From positions 34,918 through 98,917 of the forward strand of contig CAZNEZ010000003.1 in the NCBI GenBank assembly GCA_964572475.1: DNA of 64,000 bases. The letters run 5' to 3'. The DNA comes from CAZNEZ01 sp964572475 (GTDB lineage: Bacteria; Bacillota; Clostridia; Lachnospirales; Lachnospiraceae). The notes under the pieces were generated by a model that saw only the letters and a list, made by a program, of their open reading frames with translations, did no database searches and was not told the DNA's origin. The translations under genes were made by a program, and so were the position numbers. This document shows, piece after piece, positions 54,500-63,777 of the stretch (positions are counted from its first letter, which is position 1; every line of letters begins with the position of its first letter).

Positions 54500-56878
54500 A
54501 TGGAACGTTTTGTGGATAATAATCTTAGGATTTCGGTCAGGAATCTAGTAGAGTTTATTCTTAGAAGTGGTGATATTGACAATAGAATAGCAGGAAGCTT
54601 CGACAATAACGCGATGGTAGATGGTGGTAAACTTCATAGGAAGATACAAAAGTCAATGCCATCAGAATATAGAGCAGAAGTGCCATTAAAACATTTTAAA
54701 GAATATGAAAGGTTCTCAATAACGATTGAGGGCAGAGCTGACGGAATAATGAGAAGAGTCAATCCACAGGAGGACGAATGCGAATATCTAATAGACGAGA
54801 TTAAGACTACTTATACAGAACTTATATATATTAAAGAGATGAACAATATTCATAGAGCTCAAGTTTTATGCTATGCCTATATGTTTTGTTGTAATGAGGG
54901 AATAGATGAGATAGATATACAGATAACATATGCCAATCTGGATACAGAGTCTACTGTGAGATATAAGGAGAGAGTATCTTTTGAATATCTGACAGACTGG
55001 TTTGATGAAGTAATGGATAAGTACTATACATTTGCAAATTATTTATATATTTCAAGGATTAATAGAAAGGAGTCGATTGATGGATTAGAATTTCCGTTTG
55101 AGTACAGAAAAGGACAGCGTTCAATGGCAGTTACAGTGTACAAGGCAATTGAGAGCAAGCGAAATCTGTTTGTACAAGCTCCTACTGGAATAGGAAAGAC
55201 CATGTCAACTATATTTCCAGCAGTCAAAGCAGTTGGGGAAAAACATGGGGATAGAATATTCTATCTTACTGCGAAGACGATTACTAGAACTGTAGCTGAA
55301 GAGTCTTTTCGTATTCTTAGAGAACATGGATTAAGTTTTAGTACAATTACACTTACTGCTAAAGATAAAATGTGTATATGCGATGAGACTAATTGTAATC
55401 CGGAGTATTGTGAGCGTGCTAAAGGACACTATGATAGAGTGAATGAAGCTATTTTGGATGTCATAACTACGGAAAGCGACATTAATAGAGAAACGGTTAG
55501 TAAATATGCTGAGAAGCATAAAGTATGTCCATTTGAATTAGGATTAGATATAAGCAACTGGGTTGATGGAATAATATGCGATTACAACTATGTTTTTGAT
55601 CCAAAAGTATATCTTAAGAGATACTTTGCTGATGGGGTACAGGGTGATTATATTTTTCTGGTTGATGAAGCACATAATCTTGTGGAACGTGCCAGAGAGA
55701 TGTATAGTGCAGATTTGTGCAAAGAAGATATTCTTGCAGTTAAAAAGATAATAGAGGAAAAAGATGAGAAACTTGCTAAGAGACTTGAGAAGATTAACAA
55801 AATCATGCTGGCTTATAAAAGAGAGTGCAATGGATATGCTATTATAGATACGCCAGGAACGGTAATGGTTGATTTGACATGGGTTAAAGGAAGAATGGAG
55901 AAGTTATTGGATGCCCATAAGGAGTTTGATAATAGAGACATAGTTTTGCAATTCTATTTTGATATTGGAAGTTTTATTGATATTTTTGATAGAGTAGATG
56001 AGAACTATGAGATATATACGCATCTAGGAGTAGATGGAAAGTTTAGAATAAAATTACTGTGCGTTAATCCATCATATAATCTTGAAGAGTGTATGATGAA
56101 AGGTAATAGTACAATAATGTTTTCTGCTACACTTTTACCAATTAATTATTATAAAGAGCTGTTAACTGGCAAATTAGATGATGATGCAATATATATTGAA
56201 TCACCATTTGAGCAAAAAAACAGATTTTTATTTATGACTAATGATATAAGCTCCAAATATACAAGGCGTGGAAAAAATGAATATCAAAAGATTACAGATG
56301 TAATTAAAAGTATGGGAGAAGCAAACACAGGAAACTATATTGTATTTTTTCCTTCGTATAAGCTGATGATGGATGTATATGGAGTATGTATTGAAAATTC
56401 ATTAGATAAGACATTTGATTTTGAGTTACAGAGTAATAATATGAATGAGAATGAGAGAGAAGAATTTCTCTTAAGTTTTGGCAAAAAAAGAGACAGAACT
56501 TATATAGCATTTTGTGTATTAGGAGGTATTTTCTCGGAAGGAATTGACTTGACAGCAGAAAAACTGATAGGAACATTAGTTGTAGGAACTGGTCTTCCAA
56601 TGGTGTGCGATGAAAGAGAAATTATTAAAAACTATTTTGATAAGAATGGGGAAAATGGATTTGATTTTTCATATAGATTTCCTGGAATGAATAAAGTCCT
56701 TCAGGCTTCTGGAAGAGTAATAAGAACAGTGGATGACGTTGGAGTAATAGGACTTATTGATGAGAGGTTTGAAGATAGCAGATACAAAACCCTATTTCCA
56801 AGAGAGTGGAATGACTGTAAAGTAATGAGAGGTAATGACGTAAAAAAAAGACTAAAAGATTTTTGGAACAGTGTTTGA
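54500..56878 (+). CDS. RecB-type nuclease fused to XPD/DinG-like Fe-S helicase
   Basis: 792 residues. The N-terminal part (about 40-190) has a PD-(D/E)xK nuclease core: D81 (GRADGI), then E100-x-K102 (IDEIKTTY). The helicase part has Walker A at about 227-234 (APTGIGKT) and D389-E-A-H392. Between them lie C292, C294, C299 and C304, the Fe-S cluster region of XPD-type helicases. The end has QASGRVIRTVDDVG (motif VI). It likely processes damaged or branched DNA. It follows radical SAM and DUF4130 genes and is separated from them only by the IS element. TAGGAG lies 8 bases upstream of ATG. Confidence 0.92.
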   Translation: MERFVDNNLRISVRNLVEFILRSGDIDNRIAGSFDNNAMVDGGKLHRKIQKSMPSEYRAEVPLKHFKEYERFSITIEGRADGIMRRVNPQEDECEYLIDEIKTTYTELIYIKEMNNIHRAQVLCYAYMFCCNEGIDEIDIQITYANLDTESTVRYKERVSFEYLTDWFDEVMDKYYTFANYLYISRINRKESIDGLEFPFEYRKGQRSMAVTVYKAIESKRNLFVQAPTGIGKTMSTIFPAVKAVGEKHGDRIFYLTAKTITRTVAEESFRILREHGLSFSTITLTAKDKMCICDETNCNPEYCERAKGHYDRVNEAILDVITTESDINRETVSKYAEKHKVCPFELGLDISNWVDGIICDYNYVFDPKVYLKRYFADGVQGDYIFLVDEAHNLVERAREMYSADLCKEDILAVKKIIEEKDEKLAKRLEKINKIMLAYKRECNGYAIIDTPGTVMVDLTWVKGRMEKLLDAHKEFDNRDIVLQFYFDIGSFIDIFDRVDENYEIYTHLGVDGKFRIKLLCVNPSYNLEECMMKGNSTIMFSATLLPINYYKELLTGKLDDDAIYIESPFEQKNRFLFMTNDISSKYTRRGKNEYQKITDVIKSMGEANTGNYIVFFPSYKLMMDVYGVCIENSLDKTFDFELQSNNMNENEREEFLLSFGKKRDRTYIAFCVLGGIFSEGIDLTAEKLIGTLVVGTGLPMVCDEREIIKNYFDKNGENGFDFSYRFPGMNKVLQASGRVIRTVDDVGVIGLIDERFEDSRYKTLFPREWNDCKVMRGNDVKKRLKDFWNSV

Positions 56879-56960
56879 CTTCTAACGTGATATATTGTAA
56901 TATTGCATTGTTATGAGTTTTTTCAAGTGGAAAGAATGACAGACAAGGATGGAAATTAAC

Positions 56961-57692
56961 ATGAAATATGGTAAGTGGATTGTGGGAATACTATTTTCTA
57001 TATTACTGATTATGACTATACTTATAAGCTCTGTAGACATAGCCGTATATGCGGATTATGGATATTTTGAAAGAGAATATATTAAGTATGATGTTAATAA
57101 TTCGGAAGGTATAGTTAACATGGACATGTCTGAATTAATGGATGTAACTAAAGATATGATGAGTTACCTTAGAGGTAATAGAGATAATCTTATAGTTAAT
57201 GCCCAGATAGATGGTGTTCAACAAGAATTTTTTAATAATATAGAGAAATCCCATATGGCAGACTGCAGAAATCTTTTTGTAGCAGCGATATGGATTAGAA
57301 GAATATCTATAGTGTTAATGTTTCTTATAATATTAGATTTGCTTTATATGAAAGTGAATTGGAAGAAAGTTCTTGGCAAATCAATAATCTATACGAGTAT
57401 AGGATTTCTTACAGTTACAGCTATTATAGGAGCAATTATGTCAATTGATTTCAATGCGGCATTTACTAAATTTCACCAGATAGTTTTCACTAATGACATG
57501 TGGCTTTTAGATGAAGCAACATGTAGATTAATAAATATTGTACCAGAAGGTTTTTTTATAGATACAGCCATTAGAATTGGAGTCGTTTTTGTGACTTTAA
57601 TGATTATACTAATTGGAATAGCATTTTTTATAAGCCATGATACAATAAAAGCTAAGAATACACACAATGGAGGTACTTATGAGCAAGGTTAA
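56961..57692 (+). CDS. TIGR01906/DUF1461 integral membrane protein
   Basis: 243 residues with four membrane helices (about 6-26, 112-134, 148-170 and 206-230) and an external loop after helix 1. Family features are KSHMADCRNLF before helix 2, FHQIVFTNDMWLLDEAT, and IVPEGFFIDTAIRIG. The function is unknown in the family. The start at 56961 is nine bases after AAGGATGG; the ATG at 56949 overlaps that site. The last 14 bases overlap purL. Confidence 0.85.
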   Translation: MKYGKWIVGILFSILLIMTILISSVDIAVYADYGYFEREYIKYDVNNSEGIVNMDMSELMDVTKDMMSYLRGNRDNLIVNAQIDGVQQEFFNNIEKSHMADCRNLFVAAIWIRRISIVLMFLIILDLLYMKVNWKKVLGKSIIYTSIGFLTVTAIIGAIMSIDFNAAFTKFHQIVFTNDMWLLDEATCRLINIVPEGFFIDTAIRIGVVFVTLMIILIGIAFFISHDTIKAKNTHNGGTYEQG

Positions 57693-60600
57693 AAGAGTTT
57701 ATGTTGAAAAAAAGACACCTTACGCAGTAAAAGCAAAGGAATTAAAGGAAGAGATAAGTAGTTATCTTGGAATTAAAACGGTAAAGAATGTCAGAGTTCT
57801 GGTTAGATATGATATAGAAAACCTTTCTGATGATACTTACAATAAGGCGCTAAATACAGTGTTTTCGGAACCTCCTGTAGATACATTGTTTGAAGAACAT
57901 TTTGAATACAATGATACTGATAGAGTATTCAGTGTAGAATTTTTGCCTGGACAGTTTGACCAGAGAGCTGATTCAGCAGTACAGTGCGTTAAGTTCCTTA
58001 ATGAGAACGAGGAGCCAGTTATTAAGACTGCAACAACGTATGTAATAGAAGGAGAAATGTCAGATGAACAGTTTGAATCAGTAAAATCATTCTGTATTAA
58101 TCCAGTAGATTCTAGAGAAACAGGACTTCAAAAGCCAGAGACACTTGTTACTAAATTTGAAGAACCAGCAGATGTAATAGTGTTTGATGGATTTATAGAT
58201 TTTGATGATGCTAAGCTTAATGAACTGTATTCATCACTTAATCTAGCAATGACATTCAAGGATTTTAAACATATTCAGAATGAATTTAAGAATAATGAAA
58301 AGAGAAATCCATCAATGACAGAGATCAGAGTTCTTGATACATACTGGTCAGATCATTGCCGCCATACAACATTTCAGACAGAACTTAAAGAAGTTGTATT
58401 TGAAGATGGTTTCTACAAAACACCAATTACTAAGACATATGAACAATATATTAATGATAGAAATGAAATCTTTAAGGGAAGAGATGATAAGTTTGTCTGC
58501 CTTATGGATTTAGCTCTTATGGCTATGAGAAAGCTTAAGAGAGAAGGAAAATTAGAAGATCAGGAAGAATCTGATGAGATTAATGCGTGCAGTATAGTAG
58601 TTCCTATTTCTATTGATGGAGTAGAGGAAGAATGGCTTATTAATTTTAAAAATGAGACACATAACCATCCAACTGAGATTGAACCATTTGGTGGTGCAGC
58701 AACTTGTCTTGGTGGTGCTATCAGGGATCCTCTCTCAGGTAGAACATATGTATATCAAGCTATGCGAGTAACTGGTGCAGCTGATCCTACTAAGTCTATG
58801 AAAGAGACACTTAAAGGTAAACTTCCACAGAAGAAGCTTGTTAGAGGTGCAGCTAATGGATACAGTTCTTATGGTAATCAGATTGGACTTGCTACTGGAC
58901 TTGTTAAAGAAGTATATCATCCAGATTATGTTGCTAAAAGAATGGAGATAGGTGCAGTACTTGGTGCGGCTCCTAGAAAGGCTGTAATTCGTGAAACATC
59001 AGATCCAGGAGATATAATCATTTTATTAGGCGGTAGAACTGGACGTGATGGTTGTGGCGGTGCTACAGGATCATCTAAAGTTCATACAGAAGAATCAATT
59101 GAAACATGTGGTGCAGAGGTTCAAAAGGGTAATGCGCCTACTGAAAGAAAGATTCAGAGACTTTTTAGAAGACCAGAAGTTAGTAAATTAATTAAAAAAT
59201 GTAATGATTTTGGAGCAGGTGGTGTTTCAGTTGCTATTGGTGAACTTGCTGACGGACTTGATATTAATCTTGATATGGTACCTAAGAAGTATGCAGGACT
59301 TGACGGAACAGAAATTTCAATTTCTGAATCACAAGAGAGAATGGCTGTAGTAGTAGATCCTAAAGATGTTAAAGAATTTCTTGAGTATTCTAATGAAGAA
59401 AATCTTGAAGCTGTTGAAGTGGCTGTTGTTAAAGAGGAAAAGAGACTTACTCTTCTTTGGAGAGGCAATAAGATAGTTGATATTTCAAGAGCTTTCCTTG
59501 ATACAAACGGAGCTCATCAGGAAACAAATGTTAAAGTTGATATTCCGGAAGAAAAGGAGAACTTCTTTAATGTTAAAGAGGTAGTTGATGTAAAAAGTGA
59601 GTGGCTTAAAACACTTGCAGATCTTAATGAGTGCTCTCAAAAGGGTCTGGTAGAGATGTTCGATGGTTCAATCGGTGCTGCGTCAGTATTTATGCCACAT
59701 GGCGGAAAATATCAGATGACAGAGACACAGGCTATGGTAGCTAATGTTCCTGTACTTAAAGGAAAAACGGATACAGTTACAATGATGAGTTATGGATTTG
59801 ATCCTTATTTATCAAGCTGGAGTCCATATCATGGCGCAATATATGCAATTGTTGAATCAATAGCTAAGATTGTTGCTACAGGTGGAGATTATAAAAAGAT
59901 TAGATTTACTTTCCAGGAGTATTTTAGAAGAATGACAGAGGATCCATCACGTTGGAGTCAGCCATTTGCAGCTCTACTTGGAGCATATGATGCTCAGCTT
60001 GGCTTTGGACTTCCTTCAATTGGAGGTAAAGATAGTATGTCAGGAACATTTAATGAGATTGATGTACCTCCTACACTTGTTTCATTTGCAGTGGATATTG
60101 CTAAACAGGGAGATATCATTACACCTGAATTAAAAAAAGCAGGTAACTCTATTGTAAGATTTGAAATTGAGAAAGATGCTTATTCTAAGCCAGTATATGA
60201 TATGGTTATGAGATTATATGAAGCAATTCATACAATGATTCAGAAGAATGCTATTGTTTCAGCGTATGCACTTGATGCAAAAGGTGTTGTTCCAGCAATT
60301 AGCAAGATGGCTTTTGGTAATAAATTTGGTATTAAGGTTCGTACTGATATTAAGGCAAATGAATTATTTAAGCCAGAATTTGGAGATATTGTTGCCGAAG
60401 TTCCAACAGATATGATGTCAAAACTTAATGAAATAGCCAAAGAATTTGGAATAGATAGTTATATGACAGTTATTGCAGAAGTAACAGCAGATAAGACCTT
60501 TACATATGGTGATGTTAAAATTACTGTAGACGAGGCAGTAAAAGCATGGACAGATACCCTTGAAAAGGTATTCCCAACACGAGCAACAACTGACAAAACA

Positions 60601-61458
60601 ATACTTGATACACCTATATATAAAACGGACAGCATTTATATATGCAAGAACAAAGTTGCTAAGCCTACTGTGTTTATACCTGTATTCCCAGGAACAAATT
60701 GTGAATATGATAGTGCTAAGGCATTTGAAAGAGCTGGTGCCAATGTTATAACTAAAGTATTTAAAAACCTTAATGCTGATGATATTAGAGATTCGGTAAA
60801 TATATTTGAAGATAGCATTAACCAGTCACAGATTATTATGTTCCCAGGAGGATTCTCTGCTGGTGATGAACCAGATGGTTCGGCTAAGTTTTTTGCAACT
60901 GCTTTTAGAAACGCTAAGATGAAAGAGGCAGTTACAAGATTACTTAATGAGAGAGATGGACTTGCACTTGGTATCTGTAATGGATTCCAGGCACTTATAA
61001 AACTCGGATTAGTTCCTAATGGACAGATTACAGGACAAGATGAGAATGCGCCTACATTGACATATAATACAATTAATCGTCATGTGTCAAAGATGGTTTA
61101 CACCAAGGTTGTTACAAATAAATCACCTTGGTTACAGCTTGCAGAACTTGGAAAGACATATGTTAATCCTGCTTCACATGGTGAAGGCAGATTCGTTGCT
61201 AATGATGAATGGCTTAAGAAACTTTTTGCAAATGGTCAGGTAGCTACTCAATATGTAGATGAAGCTGGTAATCCTACAATGGATGAAGAGTGGAATGTTA
61301 ATGGCTCATATCTTGCAGTTGAAGGTATTACAAGTCCTGATGGAAGATGCTTTGGTAAGATGGCTCATTCAGAAAGACGCGGAGAGTCAGTTGCAATAAA
61401 TATTGCAGGCGAACAGGATATGAAGATATTTGAATCAGGTGTAAAATACTTCAAGTAA
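57679..61458 (+). CDS. purL: Phosphoribosylformylglycinamidine synthase (single-chain)
   Basis: 1259 residues, the long one-chain form with the synthetase and glutaminase domains fused, so purS and purQ are not needed. Synthetase motifs are DTYWSDHCRHTTF, NFKNETHNHPTEIEPFGGAATCLGG and CNDFGAGGVSVAIGELADG. The glutaminase has C1100 (LGICNGFQAL) and the His-Glu pair in SHGEGRF. ATG at 57679 has GGAGG seven bases upstream; an earlier ATG at 57667 overlaps it. It makes FGAM for the purM product encoded 24 kb away. Confidence 0.96.
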   Translation: MSKVKRVYVEKKTPYAVKAKELKEEISSYLGIKTVKNVRVLVRYDIENLSDDTYNKALNTVFSEPPVDTLFEEHFEYNDTDRVFSVEFLPGQFDQRADSAVQCVKFLNENEEPVIKTATTYVIEGEMSDEQFESVKSFCINPVDSRETGLQKPETLVTKFEEPADVIVFDGFIDFDDAKLNELYSSLNLAMTFKDFKHIQNEFKNNEKRNPSMTEIRVLDTYWSDHCRHTTFQTELKEVVFEDGFYKTPITKTYEQYINDRNEIFKGRDDKFVCLMDLALMAMRKLKREGKLEDQEESDEINACSIVVPISIDGVEEEWLINFKNETHNHPTEIEPFGGAATCLGGAIRDPLSGRTYVYQAMRVTGAADPTKSMKETLKGKLPQKKLVRGAANGYSSYGNQIGLATGLVKEVYHPDYVAKRMEIGAVLGAAPRKAVIRETSDPGDIIILLGGRTGRDGCGGATGSSKVHTEESIETCGAEVQKGNAPTERKIQRLFRRPEVSKLIKKCNDFGAGGVSVAIGELADGLDINLDMVPKKYAGLDGTEISISESQERMAVVVDPKDVKEFLEYSNEENLEAVEVAVVKEEKRLTLLWRGNKIVDISRAFLDTNGAHQETNVKVDIPEEKENFFNVKEVVDVKSEWLKTLADLNECSQKGLVEMFDGSIGAASVFMPHGGKYQMTETQAMVANVPVLKGKTDTVTMMSYGFDPYLSSWSPYHGAIYAIVESIAKIVATGGDYKKIRFTFQEYFRRMTEDPSRWSQPFAALLGAYDAQLGFGLPSIGGKDSMSGTFNEIDVPPTLVSFAVDIAKQGDIITPELKKAGNSIVRFEIEKDAYSKPVYDMVMRLYEAIHTMIQKNAIVSAYALDAKGVVPAISKMAFGNKFGIKVRTDIKANELFKPEFGDIVAEVPTDMMSKLNEIAKEFGIDSYMTVIAEVTADKTFTYGDVKITVDEAVKAWTDTLEKVFPTRATTDKTILDTPIYKTDSIYICKNKVAKPTVFIPVFPGTNCEYDSAKAFERAGANVITKVFKNLNADDIRDSVNIFEDSINQSQIIMFPGGFSAGDEPDGSAKFFATAFRNAKMKEAVTRLLNERDGLALGICNGFQALIKLGLVPNGQITGQDENAPTLTYNTINRHVSKMVYTKVVTNKSPWLQLAELGKTYVNPASHGEGRFVANDEWLKKLFANGQVATQYVDEAGNPTMDEEWNVNGSYLAVEGITSPDGRCFGKMAHSERRGESVAINIAGEQDMKIFESGVKYFK

Positions 61459-61499
61459 TAATATGATACTAGGGTAAAAAGTCGTATACAAATAATAAA

Positions 61500-61536
61500 A
61501 ATACCAGTTCAGTATAAAATGAACTGGTATTTTTAT
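61500..61536. terminator. Bidirectional terminator between purL and degV
   Basis: A 12-bp stem AATACCAGTTCA (61500-61511) with TGAACTGGTATT (61520-61531), T run on the plus side; A-rich sequence on the other side gives a weaker T run in minus. Confidence 0.75.
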
Positions 61537-61565
61537 ATAAGAAAACGTATAACTAATTATGCAAA

Positions 61566-62435
61566 TTATCTGGTAGTTCCCATAAAGAATAAAGCTAAAG
61601 TTCCTGGACCAGAATGTGTACCTATAGTAGGACTGATAAAATTAATCATTATATCTGTTATTCCAAATCTTTCTTTTACGAGATTGGCTACAAATTCAGC
61701 ATCCTCGATACAATCTCCATGACCTATAAATACAGTGCTTTTATCACCATTATAAGTACTCATAGACTTTTCCATATTATCGACAAGAGTGGTTAAAGAA
61801 CGCTTTCTGCCTCTGACATTACTTAGAGGAATAAGTCGGCCTTCATCATCTACGTGAAGAATAGGTTTGACATTAATAAGAGTTCCAACTATAGCAGTAG
61901 CTTTTGAAACACGCCCGCCTCTATAAAGGTTATGAAGGTCATCAACTGTAAATTGATGGCAAAAATTTAATTTATGTTCTTCAAGCCAAGCAGCAGTATC
62001 TTCTATACTAAATCCATCATTACGAAGCTTAACTGCCTTATCTACATATAAACCTTCGCCCATTGAGGCGCATTTGGAATCAATGACAATAATCTTGTTA
62101 TTAGGATACTCAGATGATAAATCCCTTGCTACAATGGCGCATGTATTATAGCTACTACTTAGAGCAGATGAAAATGAAATGTGAAGTATATCCTTTCCCT
62201 GGTCTAAATATCTGCGAAAGCACGTTTCAGCATCATCTGGATTGCATGCACTTGTAGTAGGCAACTCACCATTACGCATACGTTTGTAGAATTCGGAATA
62301 TTCCATATTAAGTTCAGAACCATATGTAGTATCACCTAGTGTATAACGAAGAGGAAGTATTGGAATGTTATACTGACTTAGATAATTGTCAGGTAAATCG
62401 CATGTGGTGTCACTCATTATTATAAAATCACTCAT
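61566..62435 (-). CDS. DegV-family fatty-acid-binding protein
   Basis: 289 residues. DegV proteins hold a single fatty acid between two domains; Firmicute members (FakB) present it to a kinase for phospholipid synthesis. Visible motifs are SDTTCDLP at the N-terminus, TSACNPDDAE and ISFSSALSSSYNTC in the lipid site, and the C-terminal SPTIGTHSGPGTLALFF. The ATG at 62435 has GGAGG six bases upstream; the open frame from 62483 adds residues encoded in the structured leader and was rejected. Confidence 0.93.
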   Translation of the reverse strand: MSDFIIMSDTTCDLPDNYLSQYNIPILPLRYTLGDTTYGSELNMEYSEFYKRMRNGELPTTSACNPDDAETCFRRYLDQGKDILHISFSSALSSSYNTCAIVARDLSSEYPNNKIIVIDSKCASMGEGLYVDKAVKLRNDGFSIEDTAAWLEEHKLNFCHQFTVDDLHNLYRGGRVSKATAIVGTLINVKPILHVDDEGRLIPLSNVRGRKRSLTTLVDNMEKSMSTYNGDKSTVFIGHGDCIEDAEFVANLVKERFGITDIMINFISPTIGTHSGPGTLALFFMGTTR

Positions 62436-62441
62436 TATTAG

Positions 62442-62538
62442 CCTCCGTGCTACGACTGTTTTTAAGAGTATCCAATAGCACAAGTTTTGCGTAGCACAAA
62501 CTTGTTAGTGAAAGATTACCTTTCACACTTAGACTCTT
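62442..62538 (-). promoter_or_regulatory. degV leader RNA with pseudoknot-capable structure (riboswitch-like candidate)
   Basis: On the minus strand: P1 (62533-62538 with 62464-62469, 6 bp) closes hairpin H1 (62520-62526 with 62508-62514, 7 bp) and hairpin H2 (62498-62505 with 62480-62487, 8 bp, 10-nt loop). Eight loop bases of H2, GTGCTACG (62497-62490), are perfectly complementary to CGTAGCAC (62454-62447), which touches the GGAGG ribosome site (62446-62442). A second GTGCTA at 62481-62476 could compete for the same partner. Confidence 0.55.
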
Positions 62539-62550
62539 GATTAATTACAA

Positions 62551-62579
62551 AGTATAATATTTAACATAGTTAATGAAAA
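62551..62579 (-). promoter_or_regulatory. Predicted promoter of degV
   Basis: On the minus strand TTTTCA (62574-62579), 17-bp spacer, TATACT (62551-62556). It would give a leader of roughly 110 nt containing the whole structured region. Confidence 0.5.
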
Positions 62580-62932
62580 TAATATAGCATGAATAGTTTA
62601 CTATGACTAGCAAAAAAAGTAAATATTAAATGATTTAAACGTAATATAACTATTTGTAATCTAAAGATTTATAACCTAAATATTTATTTATACACTAGTC
62701 AAATATAAACAGATTTGTAAATATTTTATATAAAAATTAATATGAGAATAGCAATAGATATAAAAGTGAACAAAGTGTAAACTCAAAAAATACTAAAAAT
62801 GCTTTAATATGACAAAAAAAGATAAAAAATAAAATAAAAAAAGCAGATAAATCCATAAAACATGCGCATTATGTAGAATTGTCTCTGTGCAAAAAAACAC
62901 TAAAAAAGTAATAAAAAAATAAAGAAAAAATA
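62580..62932. other. AT-rich spacer without a recognisable gene
   Basis: About 350 bases with very low GC and many A tracts. No open frame with a ribosome site, no tRNA and no strong hairpin was seen. It separates the divergent degV and 63012 promoters. Confidence 0.6.
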
Positions 62933-62960
62933 TTGACATAAATGAACAAGGTGTTAACAT
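62933..62960 (+). promoter_or_regulatory. Promoter of the secreted KTGD protein
   Basis: TTGACA (62933-62938), 16-bp spacer, TAACAT preceded by TGT (62952-62960). A 6-bp hairpin TCCTTA-ATAA-TAAGGA (62974-62989) lies in the leader. Confidence 0.65.
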
Positions 62961-63011
62961 AGCTTCATAAGGATCCTTAATAATAAGGACAATAAATGGA
63001 GGAATTAATTC

Positions 63012-63704
63012 ATGAAAAAGAAGATTTTAGCAGTAGCATTAGTAGCTACAATGGCACTTGCAACAACAATCACAGGATTTGCTGAGACATTAACAGGAAC
63101 AGCATGGTGGACAGGAAAACAGGACGGAAAAGATTATACAATGTCTGGAGATGGAACATATTCATTTACGGTTAAATGTACAGCAGGAGAAGGCCCAGCG
63201 CTTAGCGTAGAAGCTTATGACGCTGGAACAGATGCTGCTAATGACGGATATTTCTTTACTACAGGTTCAGATGGTAATGGTTGGTTTGCAGAGTTAGCAA
63301 AAACTACAGATGCAACAGTATCATGTCCGTTTGCAGATAATGGAAACGCAGCAGCAGGTTCATTAACAGTAGGAGACACATATACTGTTACAATTACACG
63401 TAGTGGTTCAAAATTCACAGTTAGCTATTATGATGAAACAAAGTCAGCTAAATTATTCAATGATATAGTAGGAACTAGTTCAGCAATGCCAAAAGAATTA
63501 AAGTTACATTTTATGGCACAGGTTGGAACATTTGAAATCACTGAAAAGAAAGCAGATGCAACAACTACAGATGCTACAACAGTAGCAGGCGGTACAACAA
63601 CAGCTACTAAAACAGGTGATGTAGCAACAACAGCTACAGTAGTAATGATGGTTGGCGCAGCTACAGTATTAGTTGCTCTTAAGAAAAAAACCATTTCAGA
63701 ATAA
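63012..63704 (+). CDS. Secreted beta-rich protein with KTGD wall-anchor-like C-terminus
   Basis: 230 residues. A signal peptide (KKKILAVALVATMALATTITGFA, cut near residue 24) is followed by an acidic, Gly/Thr-rich domain of about 150 residues with many beta strands and Trp pairs (TAWWTG, NGWFAEL), resembling carbohydrate-binding modules. A Thr/Ala linker leads to TKTGD, a hydrophobic helix (ATVVMMVGAATVLVAL) and a Lys tail. The tail has the layout of a sortase signal but without Leu-Pro. ATGGAGG ribosome site, own promoter and own terminator: a monocistronic surface protein. Confidence 0.85.
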   Translation: MKKKILAVALVATMALATTITGFAETLTGTAWWTGKQDGKDYTMSGDGTYSFTVKCTAGEGPALSVEAYDAGTDAANDGYFFTTGSDGNGWFAELAKTTDATVSCPFADNGNAAAGSLTVGDTYTVTITRSGSKFTVSYYDETKSAKLFNDIVGTSSAMPKELKLHFMAQVGTFEITEKKADATTTDATTVAGGTTTATKTGDVATTATVVMMVGAATVLVALKKKTISE

Positions 63705-63737
63705 TTGATTAAAAAAACTAATAAAGAATAGATACAG

Positions 63738-63777
63738 ACACATAAAAAGAGATGCATTCGCATCTCTTTTTATGTGT
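63738..63777 (+). terminator. Intrinsic terminator after the KTGD protein gene
   Basis: A perfect 18-bp stem (63738-63755 with 63760-63777) with an ATTC loop; the T run is inside the right arm (CTCTTTTTATG). Confidence 0.85.
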
